Source: Paraburkholderia sp. Ac-20340 (lineage in GTDB: Bacteria; Pseudomonadota; Gammaproteobacteria; Burkholderiales; Burkholderiaceae). From it: 64,000 bases of DNA. This document shows, piece after piece, positions 7,276 through 16,405 of the stretch. The position numbers were made by a program, and so were the translations under genes. A model generated the notes under the pieces. That model worked only from the letters and a program-made list of their open reading frames with translations. It searched no databases and was not told where the DNA came from. Numbering within the stretch: position 1 is the stretch's first letter; the number at the start of each line of letters is the position of its first letter. The DNA is taken from assembly GCF_017104965.1 (NCBI RefSeq), contig NZ_JAAGPR010000004.1:1-64000 (forward strand). The letters run 5' to 3'.

Positions 7276-8604
7276 TCAAGCGGCGACGCGCGGCACCAGC
7301 ACGATCACACGGCGCGTCGACGCATCGGCGCCCGCGCCCGTCATCACGAGCGCATCGCCCGCGTTGAGTTCGGCGTGCCGATGCGGGGTGGCGTCGGCAC
7401 TGCCGTCGGCGTCGCGTAGCTCGATATCGAGCGCGATACGCCTGGCGTTCACATCCGCCATCGTCGGCGCGACGCTGAGCCACCAGCGCGCGGCATCGGC
7501 GGGTTCCTGTTGTTCTGGCTTTCCTGAAAGCGATACGAGCCGCGCTTCATGACGCTCACTGAACGCGGGCGCGCCATCGACGGTCAATGCCGTGCGCGCG
7601 ATCTCGATGCGCGCCTCGCCGTGTTGCGCGAGCGCTTCGAGCTGCGTCGTCAGCGTCCGCGCATCCGCCTGGGCGAGCGGCTTCGGCGCGCTCGCGCCAT
7701 CCACCTGCAGCGCCGCCAGCCGCTCGCGCGGCACCTCGACCACCAGCATTTGCAGCGCGAACAGCGTGGGCTTCACGTCGAGATCCGCGACCAGCGCGCC
7801 ATCGGCGTCGATCCGAGCGGGCCGGTCGCGCACGAGAATCGAGTTGGTCCGCGCGTCGGCCTGCACGATCGGCAAGGGTGACTCGAAATGGATCGCGTCG
7901 TCGCTCGATGCAACGCCGCCATGCAGGCGCATGCGCAAGCGCGTCGCCACGCCGGGCACGCTCACGACGCGGCCGTCCACGACGTGGCTCTGGTCGGCGG
8001 CGCTCGCCACGTTCAGACGGAAGACGCGCACGCTCGTCGGCACGGCGGCGCGCGCGTCGGCCTCGAACCGCGCGGCGGCGGCGCGCACGCGCGCCACGTA
8101 ATCGGGCGGCCCATAGACGCTCACGATGCCGCTCGCGGCTTCGACGTCGAGCGCAAAACGCGCGTCGATCACACCGGCACGCGTGAGCGCGTTGGCGAGC
8201 GCCTCGGCGCGCAGATAGTCGGGATGGATGGCCAGCCGCGTTTGAGCCGCCGCCGACGAGACGTGCAGCAGCGCGCCGTCGTAGTACCACACCAGGCCGT
8301 AGCTCGCGGCCAGCGTGGCGAGAAAACGCGAGGCCGGCATCGCGAAGCGGCCGCTTACGCGCGCGCCGCGCGCCGCGAGTTCCGCGCTCACGCGCACGTT
8401 CACGTGCCCGGCCGCGCCGAAATCGCGCAGCACGTCGGCAAGCGGCGTGCGCGCGGCGGTGTAATCGAAATTCGCGGCGCGCCAGCCTGGCTCGTTCGCG
8501 ACGTTCGCGGCGTTAGCCGCATTCGACGCCGCCACGCAGGCGAACGCCGCCCACGCGCTCAACGCCGACGCCTTCAACGCCCGGCGCACGGTTCGCGCGC
8601 TCAT
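7276..8604 (-). CDS. Shortened secretin-like paralogue of SctC
   Basis: This 442-aa protein has an N-terminal signal-like helix. Residues ~40-230 copy the N0/N1 plan of SctC encoded 2 kb away: WRAANFDYTAARTPLADVLRDFG against the SctC equivalent, then LVWYYDGALLHV and VYGPPDYVARV. An N3-like segment with PIVQADARTNSILVRD follows. The C-terminal secretin domain is reduced to a few strand-like pieces ending VIVLVPRV. The gate/lip region seen in SctC (VPGLSKIPLIGGLFR) is missing, and the protein is 160 aa shorter. It is coupled (ATGA) to the response-regulator gene. It could be a pilotin-like, capping or dominant partner of SctC, or a decayed duplicate; the open frame argues for use. Confidence 0.7.
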   Translation of the reverse strand: MSARTVRRALKASALSAWAAFACVAASNAANAANVANEPGWRAANFDYTAARTPLADVLRDFGAAGHVNVRVSAELAARGARVSGRFAMPASRFLATLAASYGLVWYYDGALLHVSSAAAQTRLAIHPDYLRAEALANALTRAGVIDARFALDVEAASGIVSVYGPPDYVARVRAAAARFEADARAAVPTSVRVFRLNVASAADQSHVVDGRVVSVPGVATRLRMRLHGGVASSDDAIHFESPLPIVQADARTNSILVRDRPARIDADGALVADLDVKPTLFALQMLVVEVPRERLAALQVDGASAPKPLAQADARTLTTQLEALAQHGEARIEIARTALTVDGAPAFSERHEARLVSLSGKPEQQEPADAARWWLSVAPTMADVNARRIALDIELRDADGSADATPHRHAELNAGDALVMTGAGADASTRRVIVLVPRVAA

Positions 8605-9335
8605 GCGTCGGCCTCGGGCTGCGCCGCCTGCGCTTCCAGGGTCAGCCGGTAGCCGGTGCCGTAGGCCGATTGCACCGTCCACGCCACGCCCGCCGCGCGC
8701 AGATTCGAACGCACCCGGCTCACGTACATATCGACGGACCGGCTTTGCACGCCCGAGTCCCAGCCCCACACCACGCTCATCAGATCCTGGCGCTGCACCA
8801 CCGCGCCGAGGTGGGTGGCGAGGTGCCACAGAATATCGAACTCCTTGGTGCCGAAGCGATGCGGCGCGCCGTTGGCCACCAGCGCGCGCGCTGGCCGGTC
8901 GAGCACGCACTCGCCCACCATCATGCGCTGGCTTTGCACGTGCGAGGCCGCGAAGCGGCGCAGCAGCGCACGCACGCGCGCAAGCAGCACCTGGCGGTCG
9001 AACGGCTTGACGAGGTAATCGTCCGCGCCCGCGTCGAGAATGTGCACGATATCGCTTTCGTCGGCATGCACGGTCTGGAAGATCACCGGCATGGTCGATT
9101 GGGCCCGGCCGCGAATCTTCTGCAGCAGCTTGTCGCCGGCAAGACCCGGCACGTCCCAGTCGAGAATCGCCAGATCGGCCCAGGCGTCGTTGAGATGTTG
9201 CTGCGCGGCGAGGCCGTGGTGAAAGCCGCTCACCTGGTAGCCCTCGGCCTTGAGCCAGGCGTTGAGCAGCGCGTGATGCGCGACATCGTCCTCCACCAGC
9301 AGGATGCGCACCGGTTTTCCAGCCATCAATTGCAT
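8601..9335 (-). CDS. OmpR/PhoB-family response regulator (HrpG-like role)
   Basis: This is a 244-aa two-domain regulator. The receiver domain carries the acidic pair VEDD (14-17), the phospho-acceptor Asp59 in LAILDWDVPG and a conserved Lys in LVKPFDR. The C-terminal winged helix has RFGTKEFDILWHLATH, SVDMYVSRVRSNL and YGTGYRL. GAGG precedes the ATG at 9335. It lies in one operon with sctC, a kinase and a secretin-like gene. In Ralstonia and Xanthomonas the OmpR-type HrpG activates hrpB/hrpX, and a similar role is inferred here from position only. Confidence 0.88.
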   Translation of the reverse strand: MQLMAGKPVRILLVEDDVAHHALLNAWLKAEGYQVSGFHHGLAAQQHLNDAWADLAILDWDVPGLAGDKLLQKIRGRAQSTMPVIFQTVHADESDIVHILDAGADDYLVKPFDRQVLLARVRALLRRFAASHVQSQRMMVGECVLDRPARALVANGAPHRFGTKEFDILWHLATHLGAVVQRQDLMSVVWGWDSGVQSRSVDMYVSRVRSNLRAAGVAWTVQSAYGTGYRLTLEAQAAQPEADA

Positions 9336-9378
9336 GATCGAACCTCGTTAATGACCGCGCGCCGTCTGGCACGGCGCG

Positions 9379-10485
9379 CTAGCGCCGCGCGCGGTCGGCA
9401 TCCGCGAGCGACGGATGCGCGGCGCGCGCGGGCGCGGGATTCAGACACGGCAGACGCAGCACGAAGCGCGTACCGCCCGTGTCGTTGCGCTCGGCGTAGA
9501 GCGAGCCGCCGTGCAGTTCCATGATCTGCACGGCGAGCTTCAGGCCCAGGCCAAAGCCGGTAGCGCTCTTCTTCGCGAGCTTGTCGAAATCGGTGATGCG
9601 GGTTTCCTGCGCGAGGCCCGGCAAGCCGCCCGCGCGATCGTTCACGAGCACTTCGGCGCAACCTTCGCCATGACGCAGCGAAACCGATACGGCTTCGCCG
9701 CGCGGCGAGGCGCGCACGGCGTTGTCGATGACGTTCTGGATCGCACGCGCCACGAAGTTGCGCATGCCGTTGACCCACACGGGCGCGCTGTCGGGCAGCC
9801 ACAGATGCAGCGCGACGCCGCAATACACGGCCGTCACTTCCTGCTGCGCGATGATCTGACGCACCGTCGCGCGCAGGTCGAAGCGGCGGAAATCGCGTGC
9901 GTGCAGATGTTCGGCAACCGAAGTGATGATGAACTGCTCGCCCAGCGACAGCACGTAATGCGCGAGCTGCGTGATCTGCTCCATGCCACCGCACCGCTCG
10001 AAGGCGTCGGGGTCCAACGCGTCGAGCTGGGTGAGCGCGTTGATCGAATTCAGCGGCGAACGCAGGTCATGCAGCAAAAAGCGCAGCGAGGTCTCGCGTT
10101 CGTCCACGCGGCGTGCGAACGGCGAGACGTCGGTGATCGCGATCACGCAGCCGCGCGTGCCGGGCGCGGCCCCCGCGCCCTCGCCCGCCTGCAGCCAGAG
10201 CGTGGCCTCGCCCGCGCGCAAATCGAAACCGCGTTCGAAATCGGCGGGCCGCAGCACTTCGGGCAGCGCGAAGCGCTCGCCGAGCGCCTCGCTGAAATCG
10301 AGCCCCACGGGCAGCGCCATCGCCAGCAGCGCGCTCGCGCGCGTGTTCGCTTCGGCGATCGCGCCCGCCGCGTCGAGCACCACCACGCCGCACGGCAAAC
10401 CTGCCAGCGCAGCACGCGCACGGCGCGCCGTGTCGTCGGACATCGGCGCGCCGTGCGCGGGAAGCATCGTCGCTTTGTCGGTCAT
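9379..10485 (-). CDS. Soluble PAS-type histidine kinase
   Basis: This is a 368-aa sensor kinase without transmembrane helices, so probably cytoplasmic. A PAS-like domain (GVVVLDAAGAIAEANTRASALL, ~33-55) is followed by a HisKA box with His139 in LLHDLRSPLNSI. The HATPase domain has the N-box NVIDNA (251-256), G1 NDRAGG, and G2 GFGLGLKLAVQ with LHGG. The gene follows sctC by 10 bp and precedes the response regulator, so the two probably form a cognate pair. A soluble sensor suggests an intracellular signal or protein contact. Confidence 0.88.
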   Translation of the reverse strand: MTDKATMLPAHGAPMSDDTARRARAALAGLPCGVVVLDAAGAIAEANTRASALLAMALPVGLDFSEALGERFALPEVLRPADFERGFDLRAGEATLWLQAGEGAGAAPGTRGCVIAITDVSPFARRVDERETSLRFLLHDLRSPLNSINALTQLDALDPDAFERCGGMEQITQLAHYVLSLGEQFIITSVAEHLHARDFRRFDLRATVRQIIAQQEVTAVYCGVALHLWLPDSAPVWVNGMRNFVARAIQNVIDNAVRASPRGEAVSVSLRHGEGCAEVLVNDRAGGLPGLAQETRITDFDKLAKKSATGFGLGLKLAVQIMELHGGSLYAERNDTGGTRFVLRLPCLNPAPARAAHPSLADADRARR

Positions 10486-10495
10486 GGGGCTCCGT

Positions 10496-12310
10496 TCAGG
10501 TTGGCTCGATCACATGAGGCAGCAGCAGGAAGAGACGCTCGCGATGACTTTTCTGCCGGTTGTTGGTGCGAAACAGCCCGCCGATCAGCGGAATCTTCGA
10601 CAGGCCCGGCACGCCGGTCACGCCGTTGGTGTCGGTGTCGGCGCGATAGCCCGCGATCAGCAGCGCATCGCCTTCGTTGATGAAGGCCTGGGTGCTGATG
10701 TTGCTGTTCTGCACCACCGGCAGATTGCTCACGGTCTGCGAAGTGAGCTGGCCGTCCTGGATCGCCACGTCGAGCTTGATGCGCGTCTTGCCGTCTTCCT
10801 GCACGACCATCGGCAGCACGCGCAGCGAAATGCCCGTCGAGATGCTGTAGAGATCGCCGGCCGTATAGCCTTGCACGGGCACGAAGAACTGCTGCTTGTC
10901 GTCCATCACCGCTTCGATGTTGTTGAGCGTGACGACCTTCGGGCTGGCGTCGATCTTCGCGGTGTTGTCCTGCTGCATCGCCGAGATGCGCGCCATCAGA
11001 TAACGGCCCGCGTCGCCGAGCACCGCCGCCACCGACGCGCCCACCGGCGACGCCGAGGCGAGCACACTGCCCGCCAGCGAGGTCTGCCCGAAATTCTGCG
11101 TCACGGTGCCGTCGTAGCCGAGCTGCGTGTTCGAACCGGTGCCGGTCTGGATATCGACATGGCTGTTGTGCGCGGTCCAGTCCACGCCGAGCTGCTGCAG
11201 CGCGTTGTCGTCGACTTCGATGATGTGCGCTTCGATCTCGATGAGCTGCGGCTTCACGTCGAGGCGGTGAATCAACGCGTCGTATTGCGACATGTGATCG
11301 GCGCTGTCGCGCACGATCACGGCGTTGGTGCGCGTATCGGCGACGATCACGGGCAACGTGTCGTCGGTGCGCGCGGACGCGCCGCTCGACGCGCCGCCGC
11401 CCGGTGGCGGCGCAATCGCGGCGGCCACGGCCGGCGACGGCGAACCCGTCAGGCCCGCGAACATGCCCTTGCTGGTCGCGCCGTTCGCGCCGCCGCCCGG
11501 GATCGGCGGCGGCACATACGGGCTCGTGTAGGTCTGGCCGTTCACGTCGCCGATCGGCGTGTTGCGCGTGACGCCCTGCGCGCCGACCGCGCCTGCATCG
11601 CGCCCGCCTGCGGCGCCGCTGTTGCCATTGCCGTCCTTCGGCGCCTGCGGGTGATAGATGCCGTTGAGCACCGAGGCCACGCCCTGCATCGTCACATGCT
11701 GGCCATCGATGGGCACGCTGCGGTCCGCCGCCCACGCGTGATCGAGCGGGAACACGCGCACCACCGTGCCGCCGCGCCGCGAGGCGTTGCTGTCGAGCCG
11801 CGCGGCAATGTCCTGCACCATCTGCACGTAGCGCGGCGGCCCGTTCACGAGCGCGGTGCCTTCGGCGCGGTTATAGGTCACCGGAAAGCGTTCGTCGGCC
11901 ACGCGCATCTGCGCGAGCGTGCTGCGCAGCGTGTCGGTACTCGCGGTGTCGAGCTTGACGAGCTGGCTCTGCAGATCCGCGGCCGTGACGATGTCGAGCG
12001 CCTCGCCGTCGTAGTACCAGACGAAGCCGAACGAGGCCGCGAGCATGTCGAGAAAACGGCGCGGCGGCAGATGGAACTTGCCGCTCACGCTGCCCGTGAC
12101 GCCTGGCGCGATGCGCACGGCCAGGCCCTGGCTCGCGCCCACGTCGCGCAGCACGTCCTTGATGTCCTTACCCTCGGCGGCATAGTCGAGCGTCCCGGAT
12201 TTCCATTGCACGGGCGCGGCGAACGCGGCGCGCGGCACGCAGGCGTCGAACGCGCCGAACGCAAGCGCGGCACACAGGGCAAAGGCGTTGAGTCTCACGT
12301 TCCACTTCAT
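10496..12310 (-). CDS. sctC: SctC (HrcC) outer-membrane secretin
   Basis: This 604-aa protein starts with a signal peptide. The N0 domain has WKSGTLDYAAEGKDIKDVLRD and FGFVWYYDGEALDIV. N1/N3 modules follow with VNGPPRYVQMV and VIVADTRTNAVIVRD, separated by a Gly/Pro/Asn-rich linker. A full secretin domain follows (QLGVDWTAHNS, DASPKVVTLNN, VQGYTAGDLYSISTG, INEGDALLIAGY, VPGLSKIPLIGGLFR) ending in LFLLLPHVIEP. It forms the outer-membrane ring of the T3SS. It is the first gene of a minus-strand operon with kinase, regulator and secretin-like gene. Confidence 0.95.
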   Translation of the reverse strand: MKWNVRLNAFALCAALAFGAFDACVPRAAFAAPVQWKSGTLDYAAEGKDIKDVLRDVGASQGLAVRIAPGVTGSVSGKFHLPPRRFLDMLAASFGFVWYYDGEALDIVTAADLQSQLVKLDTASTDTLRSTLAQMRVADERFPVTYNRAEGTALVNGPPRYVQMVQDIAARLDSNASRRGGTVVRVFPLDHAWAADRSVPIDGQHVTMQGVASVLNGIYHPQAPKDGNGNSGAAGGRDAGAVGAQGVTRNTPIGDVNGQTYTSPYVPPPIPGGGANGATSKGMFAGLTGSPSPAVAAAIAPPPGGGASSGASARTDDTLPVIVADTRTNAVIVRDSADHMSQYDALIHRLDVKPQLIEIEAHIIEVDDNALQQLGVDWTAHNSHVDIQTGTGSNTQLGYDGTVTQNFGQTSLAGSVLASASPVGASVAAVLGDAGRYLMARISAMQQDNTAKIDASPKVVTLNNIEAVMDDKQQFFVPVQGYTAGDLYSISTGISLRVLPMVVQEDGKTRIKLDVAIQDGQLTSQTVSNLPVVQNSNISTQAFINEGDALLIAGYRADTDTNGVTGVPGLSKIPLIGGLFRTNNRQKSHRERLFLLLPHVIEPT

Positions 12311-12460
12311 GTTGGCTGGCCTGACGAGTAAGGAATCACAGGCGCCATCATGCGATGCGCCGCATGCGGCGCGCGACGCGCATGCGAAGCGTCGCACTGT
12401 CATGCGCACGCGCATACGCGGCTTTCGTGTGAGAATGCCCGCACTGTTCCTGCTCGCCGG

Positions 12461-13570
12461 ATGATGAAGATGACTGCACCGCACGACGACCGCCGCGATC
12501 TCACGCGCGAAATCCTCGAACTGATCGACCTGCCGCAAACCTTTACCGACATTCACATCGAGCAGGACCGGCCGATCATGATCAAGACGCCGCGCGGCTG
12601 GTTGCCCGTGGGCGAGGAGCCGGTCCTGTTCGACGAAATGCGCCCGATGCTCGCGTCCATCGAACCCGAATGGGAAACGCTGATCCAGCACGGCGCGATC
12701 GACCGTCCGTTCGTGCTCACGCGTTGCCGTCTGCGCTGCAATCTGTATCGCACCTATGGCGGGCGCAAACTGGTGATCTCGATCCGCCGCCTGCCCCTGC
12801 AGCCGCTCGCGCTCGACAAGCTGGGCCTGCCCGCCTATGTGCGCTCGATGATCGACAGCGCCAAGGGCCTGATTCTCGTGACCGGCCCCACGGGTTCGGG
12901 CAAGACCACGACGATTGCGTCGATGCTCGACTACATCAACCGCAATCGCACGAGTCACATCGTCACGATCGAACAGCCCATCGAATACGAACTCGAATGC
13001 CGTTCGTCGATCGTTTCGCAGCGCGAAGTGCCCACCGACACGCCCACCTTTCCCGCCGGCCTGCGCGAAGCGCTGCGCCAGAAGCCCGACGTCATCATGG
13101 TGGGCGAAGTGCGCGACCCCGAAACCGCCGAAACCGCTTTGCAGGCCGGCGAATCGGGCCATCTCGTGCTGGCCACCATGCACACCGGCAGCGCCATCGC
13201 CACGCTCACGCGGCTGCTCTCGTTCTTTCCCGCCGAGCATCGCGAGCGCTATGCGGCCACGCTCGCCAATTCGCTGATCGGCATCGTCTGCCAATGTCTC
13301 GTGCCGAGCGCCGACGGCGAGAGTTTCGTGCTCGCCAGCGAACTGCTGTTCAACAACAACCAGCAGATCGGGCCGATGATCATGGACGCCGCCAAGCTGC
13401 CCTTCATCGGCGAATTCATGAAGCGCAAGGAAGACAACATGTCGAGGCTGCTCAACGAGCATCTCGCGAGCCTCGTGGCGAAGAACCAGTGCCTCGCGCG
13501 CGACGCGCTGCGCATGACCTACAACCGGCTCGAACTGCACGAGCTGTTGCAGGCGCAAGTGCCGCATTGA
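12461..13570 (+). CDS. PilT/DotB-like secretion/retraction ATPase of the T4b pilus cluster
   Basis: This 369-aa ATPase has Walker A GPTGSGKTTT (142-151), an Asp-box-like IEQPIEYEL, Walker B PDVIMVGEVRD (209-219) and a His box HLVLATMHTG (234-243), all intact. The N-terminal domain (TFTDIHIEQDRP) is of PilT/PilU type. It is transcribed convergently to the pilV end of the pilus operon, which is unusual; R64-type clusters lack a retraction ATPase. Starts at 12461, 12464 and 12470 are possible, none with a strong ribosome site. Confidence 0.85.
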   Translation: MMKMTAPHDDRRDLTREILELIDLPQTFTDIHIEQDRPIMIKTPRGWLPVGEEPVLFDEMRPMLASIEPEWETLIQHGAIDRPFVLTRCRLRCNLYRTYGGRKLVISIRRLPLQPLALDKLGLPAYVRSMIDSAKGLILVTGPTGSGKTTTIASMLDYINRNRTSHIVTIEQPIEYELECRSSIVSQREVPTDTPTFPAGLREALRQKPDVIMVGEVRDPETAETALQAGESGHLVLATMHTGSAIATLTRLLSFFPAEHRERYAATLANSLIGIVCQCLVPSADGESFVLASELLFNNNQQIGPMIMDAAKLPFIGEFMKRKEDNMSRLLNEHLASLVAKNQCLARDALRMTYNRLELHELLQAQVPH

Positions 13571-13634
13571 ACGCGTTGAACACAGTGAGTGCATAGAGCG
13601 GAGCCGGGCAGGAAATCTCATCGCGCCGGCCCGC

Positions 13635-15236
13635 TCAGTAATACGTATTGATCGACCAGCCCGCCGCCACCGGCGTATTCGGGATGGTCTGGCCGCTTTC
13701 GCCGCAAAAGCTGCTGGTCCACGGCGTCGTGATCACGTCGTAGGTTGCCCAGTTGGTGGTCACGACCACGTTGTAGTCGCCCACTGGTTCGGCCTGCGTG
13801 AGGCTGTTGTTGATGCCGCCCGAATCGTTCACGAGCGTGGGCCCCTGACTTTCGGTGTGCGAGATCGAAACGCCGCCGGAGTCGGTGATATCGACGCTCT
13901 GCGAGACCTGCGCCCGCGCCTGCGGCGGATTCTGCAGCGTGGTGCAAGTGCCGTCGTTCAGATGCGCCCAGGTCGACGCCACGATCATCCCGGGTTTGCT
14001 CAGATGCACGGCCTGCGTGACCGTGTACGAGTAGGTGCCGTTGGTGGCGTTGTGCGTGTAGGCGGCCGCAGGACCGGCGCAGTCGTAGTCGGTTGCGCCG
14101 GGCGAAACCAGCACCTTCTCGCAGCCGGTGACGGAATCCGCTGGCTCGATCTCCGATTGGGTCTGCCAGGTGCCGTTGCGGCAACTGAGCACGCGGCCGT
14201 TCGCATCCGTGGTCACCGAGGTGCTGCTCGCCGAAGCCGGCACGCAAGCCGCGCCGACCGTTTGCGCATTGCCGAGTTCGAGCTTGCCCGACTCGTCCAC
14301 GGCGAGCGCCTGCCACGCGGTGCCGTTGAAGGTGTAGGCGCGATTGGTGAGCGAGGTCATGATCACGTCGCCCTGCACGGGGTTCGCGACGCTGGCTAGC
14401 GCGGCTTCCTCCTGAACGGCTCCGCGCCAGTGATACGAAGCCTGCGGCTCCCAGACATTCTTGAGACAGTTGAGCACCTCACCGTCCGCGTCTGCGGCCA
14501 CGGCGCCCACCGTGCCGCACTGCTGCCAGGCGGTCTGCATCTGCGCGAGCACGATCGGCACCTGCATGGCGTTGGCCTGAGGGTTGCCCGGTACGGCCAC
14601 GCGATAGAGATAGTCGCTGTTCTGCGCCTGGCTGCCGTTGTAGGCGACGAGGCTGGCCAGATGCCCCTTGCCCGTTTTCGTGCCCGAGCACGACTGGCCG
14701 CCCGGATTGGGCGCGGCGACGCTCCACGCGCCGTATGCGCCCAGCGCCCGGCCGTTGCTCTGGATCTCGCCACCGCCCGCGCCCGAGTTCGCGGCGATAT
14801 AGCCGAGCTGCGCATCGCTGATCGCCGTGCCGCCTTCGGTCACCAGCAGCGCCTGCAGCGCGCCCGCCGTCGTGGGACTCGCGTAGACCAGCAGGCAAGG
14901 CGTCTGCCCATACGGGTTGGTCGCGCCCACACCGTCGGGCAGCCAGCTCGACAGCACATATGGCGTGTTCTTCAAGCCGATCACCACCGGAGTGGCCGTG
15001 GTTGCGGCGGCGGCCAGCGCCGCGTAGTTCTGGCGCACGAGCTGCGTGGCCGCCTGCGCCATCTGCTGTTGATAGAGCGCGGCCTGCTGCGCGCGCGTAT
15101 CGTCGAGCGTGTTGTTGAGCATCGCCGCGAAGCCCGCGATCATGATGGCGGCGAGCGCCAGCGCCACCAGCATCTCGATCATCGTGAAGCCGCGTTGACG
15201 CGCGGCGCGCGCATGGCGGGCAATACGCTTATTCAT
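13635..15236 (-). CDS. pilV: PilV-like type IVb minor pilin (adhesin tip)
   Basis: This 533-aa protein starts with a basic leader and a prepilin signal, RGFTMIEMLVALALAAIM, with cleavage expected after the Gly and Glu at +5. The long Ala/Gly/Thr-rich body ends in Cys-containing modules (CKNV-like repeats VLSCRNGTWQTQS, VLNCLKNVWEPQA) typical of PilV C-terminal adhesin parts. It overlaps pilM by 8 bp and ends the pilus operon. No shufflon repeats or Rci recombinase were seen downstream, so the tip is probably fixed. Confidence 0.85.
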   Translation of the reverse strand: MNKRIARHARAARQRGFTMIEMLVALALAAIMIAGFAAMLNNTLDDTRAQQAALYQQQMAQAATQLVRQNYAALAAAATTATPVVIGLKNTPYVLSSWLPDGVGATNPYGQTPCLLVYASPTTAGALQALLVTEGGTAISDAQLGYIAANSGAGGGEIQSNGRALGAYGAWSVAAPNPGGQSCSGTKTGKGHLASLVAYNGSQAQNSDYLYRVAVPGNPQANAMQVPIVLAQMQTAWQQCGTVGAVAADADGEVLNCLKNVWEPQASYHWRGAVQEEAALASVANPVQGDVIMTSLTNRAYTFNGTAWQALAVDESGKLELGNAQTVGAACVPASASSTSVTTDANGRVLSCRNGTWQTQSEIEPADSVTGCEKVLVSPGATDYDCAGPAAAYTHNATNGTYSYTVTQAVHLSKPGMIVASTWAHLNDGTCTTLQNPPQARAQVSQSVDITDSGGVSISHTESQGPTLVNDSGGINNSLTQAEPVGDYNVVVTTNWATYDVITTPWTSSFCGESGQTIPNTPVAAGWSINTYY

Positions 15237-15693
15237 AGGCCTGCGCCATCCAGACCGGCGCGCCTTGCGGCACTGCTGCGGCGATCGCCGTGGGCAACGG
15301 CACAGCCGGATTGCCCGGCGACACGATACTGCCGCCCTGCGCCGCGCCCGCGAGCGCGGAACCCTGCGCGAGCGCCTCGATCTCGGGCACGACGCGCAGT
15401 GCGCTCGCACTCGCGCTCGCCGCATAGACGACGACCACACTGCCCGCATAGCCCGCGTTCGGTGCCACATAGTTGCGCCAGAGCGGATCGGGCGTGACGC
15501 CCGCGTCCGGCACGCTGCCCGCGAAGTCGGGATGCGCGAGCGCATACGTCACGAGCGCCGCCCGATACGCGGCCATGTTCTGCGCAAGGCTCATCACGCC
15601 CGGCGCGGGCGTGGCGGGCGCGGTTTCGCGCGCGATCAGCGCCTGCGCGCCCGCCAGCATCGCCAGCACGGCGACGACCCAGATCAGATACAT
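15229..15693 (-). CDS. pilM: PilM-like type IVb pilus protein
   Basis: This 154-aa protein has an N-terminal membrane anchor (YLIWVVAVLAMLAGAQALIA) and a periplasmic domain with NMAAYRAALVTYALAHPDFAG. That is the organisation of R64/pVS-type PilM, small and unrelated to T4a PilM. It lies between pilS and pilV, as in R64-type clusters. Confidence 0.75.
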   Translation of the reverse strand: MYLIWVVAVLAMLAGAQALIARETAPATPAPGVMSLAQNMAAYRAALVTYALAHPDFAGSVPDAGVTPDPLWRNYVAPNAGYAGSVVVVYAASASASALRVVPEIEALAQGSALAGAAQGGSIVSPGNPAVPLPTAIAAAVPQGAPVWMAQAYE

Positions 15694-15739
15694 GGCGCGC
15701 TCACACCGGTTGCGTGCACAACGAACATCACAACGAACA

Positions 15740-16336
15740 TCACGACGAAGTCCACGTGATCGTGTTGCTGCTGTTGGCGCAGTCGGTTGTCGCGGTGGAC
15801 GGCGGAACCGGCACGGTGCTCTCTGTGTTCACGTCGGTGCCCACCGAAACCCAGCTGCCGCCCGCCGTGAGCGCATTGATGCACACGGCCTGCGGCACCG
15901 CGGTGTAGACGATCGTGAAGGTGCCCGCCGTGCCGCCCGTGGCAGCGCCGGCCGCCACCGTCACGGTGCCGCCCCACGCATTCGTCGCGGTGCCGCTCGT
16001 GGAAGCCGGGATCGTGCTCGGGAACACGCCCGCGCTCGCCAGCACGCCGTTATCGATGCCGGTATAACCGTTGGTCTGCCCCATATAGAGCTTCTTGACA
16101 CCGCTCTGGATCGCGTTGACCTGCTCGGCGAGTTCATTGGTGCTCGCGCTGTTGAACGCGCCGTTCATCAGCGCGACCGCGCCGATCACGACGATCGCCG
16201 CGATCCCGAGATAGGCGATCGCTTCGAGCAGCGAAGCGCCTCGCTGCATCTCTCGCGCGACGGCGGGACGACGGTTTCGGCGCATCCGCAAGGCGGAGGC
16301 GCGACGGGAAACGATGGCGGTGGTCTCGTGCTGCAT
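15740..16336 (-). CDS. pilS: PilS-like type IVb major pilin
   Basis: This is a 198-aa prepilin. A long 33-residue basic leader ends in QRG, followed by ASLLEAIAYLGIAAIVVIGA, with Glu at +5 and a hydrophobic helix. The long leader and a first residue other than Phe mark type IVb pilins. Two cysteines near the C-terminus (AVCINAL; TDCANSS) form the expected D-region disulfide. AAGGAG lies seven bases before the ATG, the best ribosome site of the cluster, as fits a major subunit. Confidence 0.88.
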   Translation of the reverse strand: MQHETTAIVSRRASALRMRRNRRPAVAREMQRGASLLEAIAYLGIAAIVVIGAVALMNGAFNSASTNELAEQVNAIQSGVKKLYMGQTNGYTGIDNGVLASAGVFPSTIPASTSGTATNAWGGTVTVAAGAATGGTAGTFTIVYTAVPQAVCINALTAGGSWVSVGTDVNTESTVPVPPSTATTDCANSSNTITWTSS

Positions 16337-16405
16337 ACTGCGCTCCTTATCGTTGATGGGTGGACGCGAAGCGATTCGTCCGCGTCGCGTCATTACAGAT
16401 CACCG

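Noticed and set aside
13597..13637. Imperfect hairpin between the convergent PilT-like and pilV genes, a possible terminator.
   Set aside because: The stem has a mismatch and no T-run on either side; support is too weak.
13635..15236. Possible PilV shufflon with invertible segments.
   Set aside because: No repeated recombination sites and no Rci-like recombinase gene were found near pilV.
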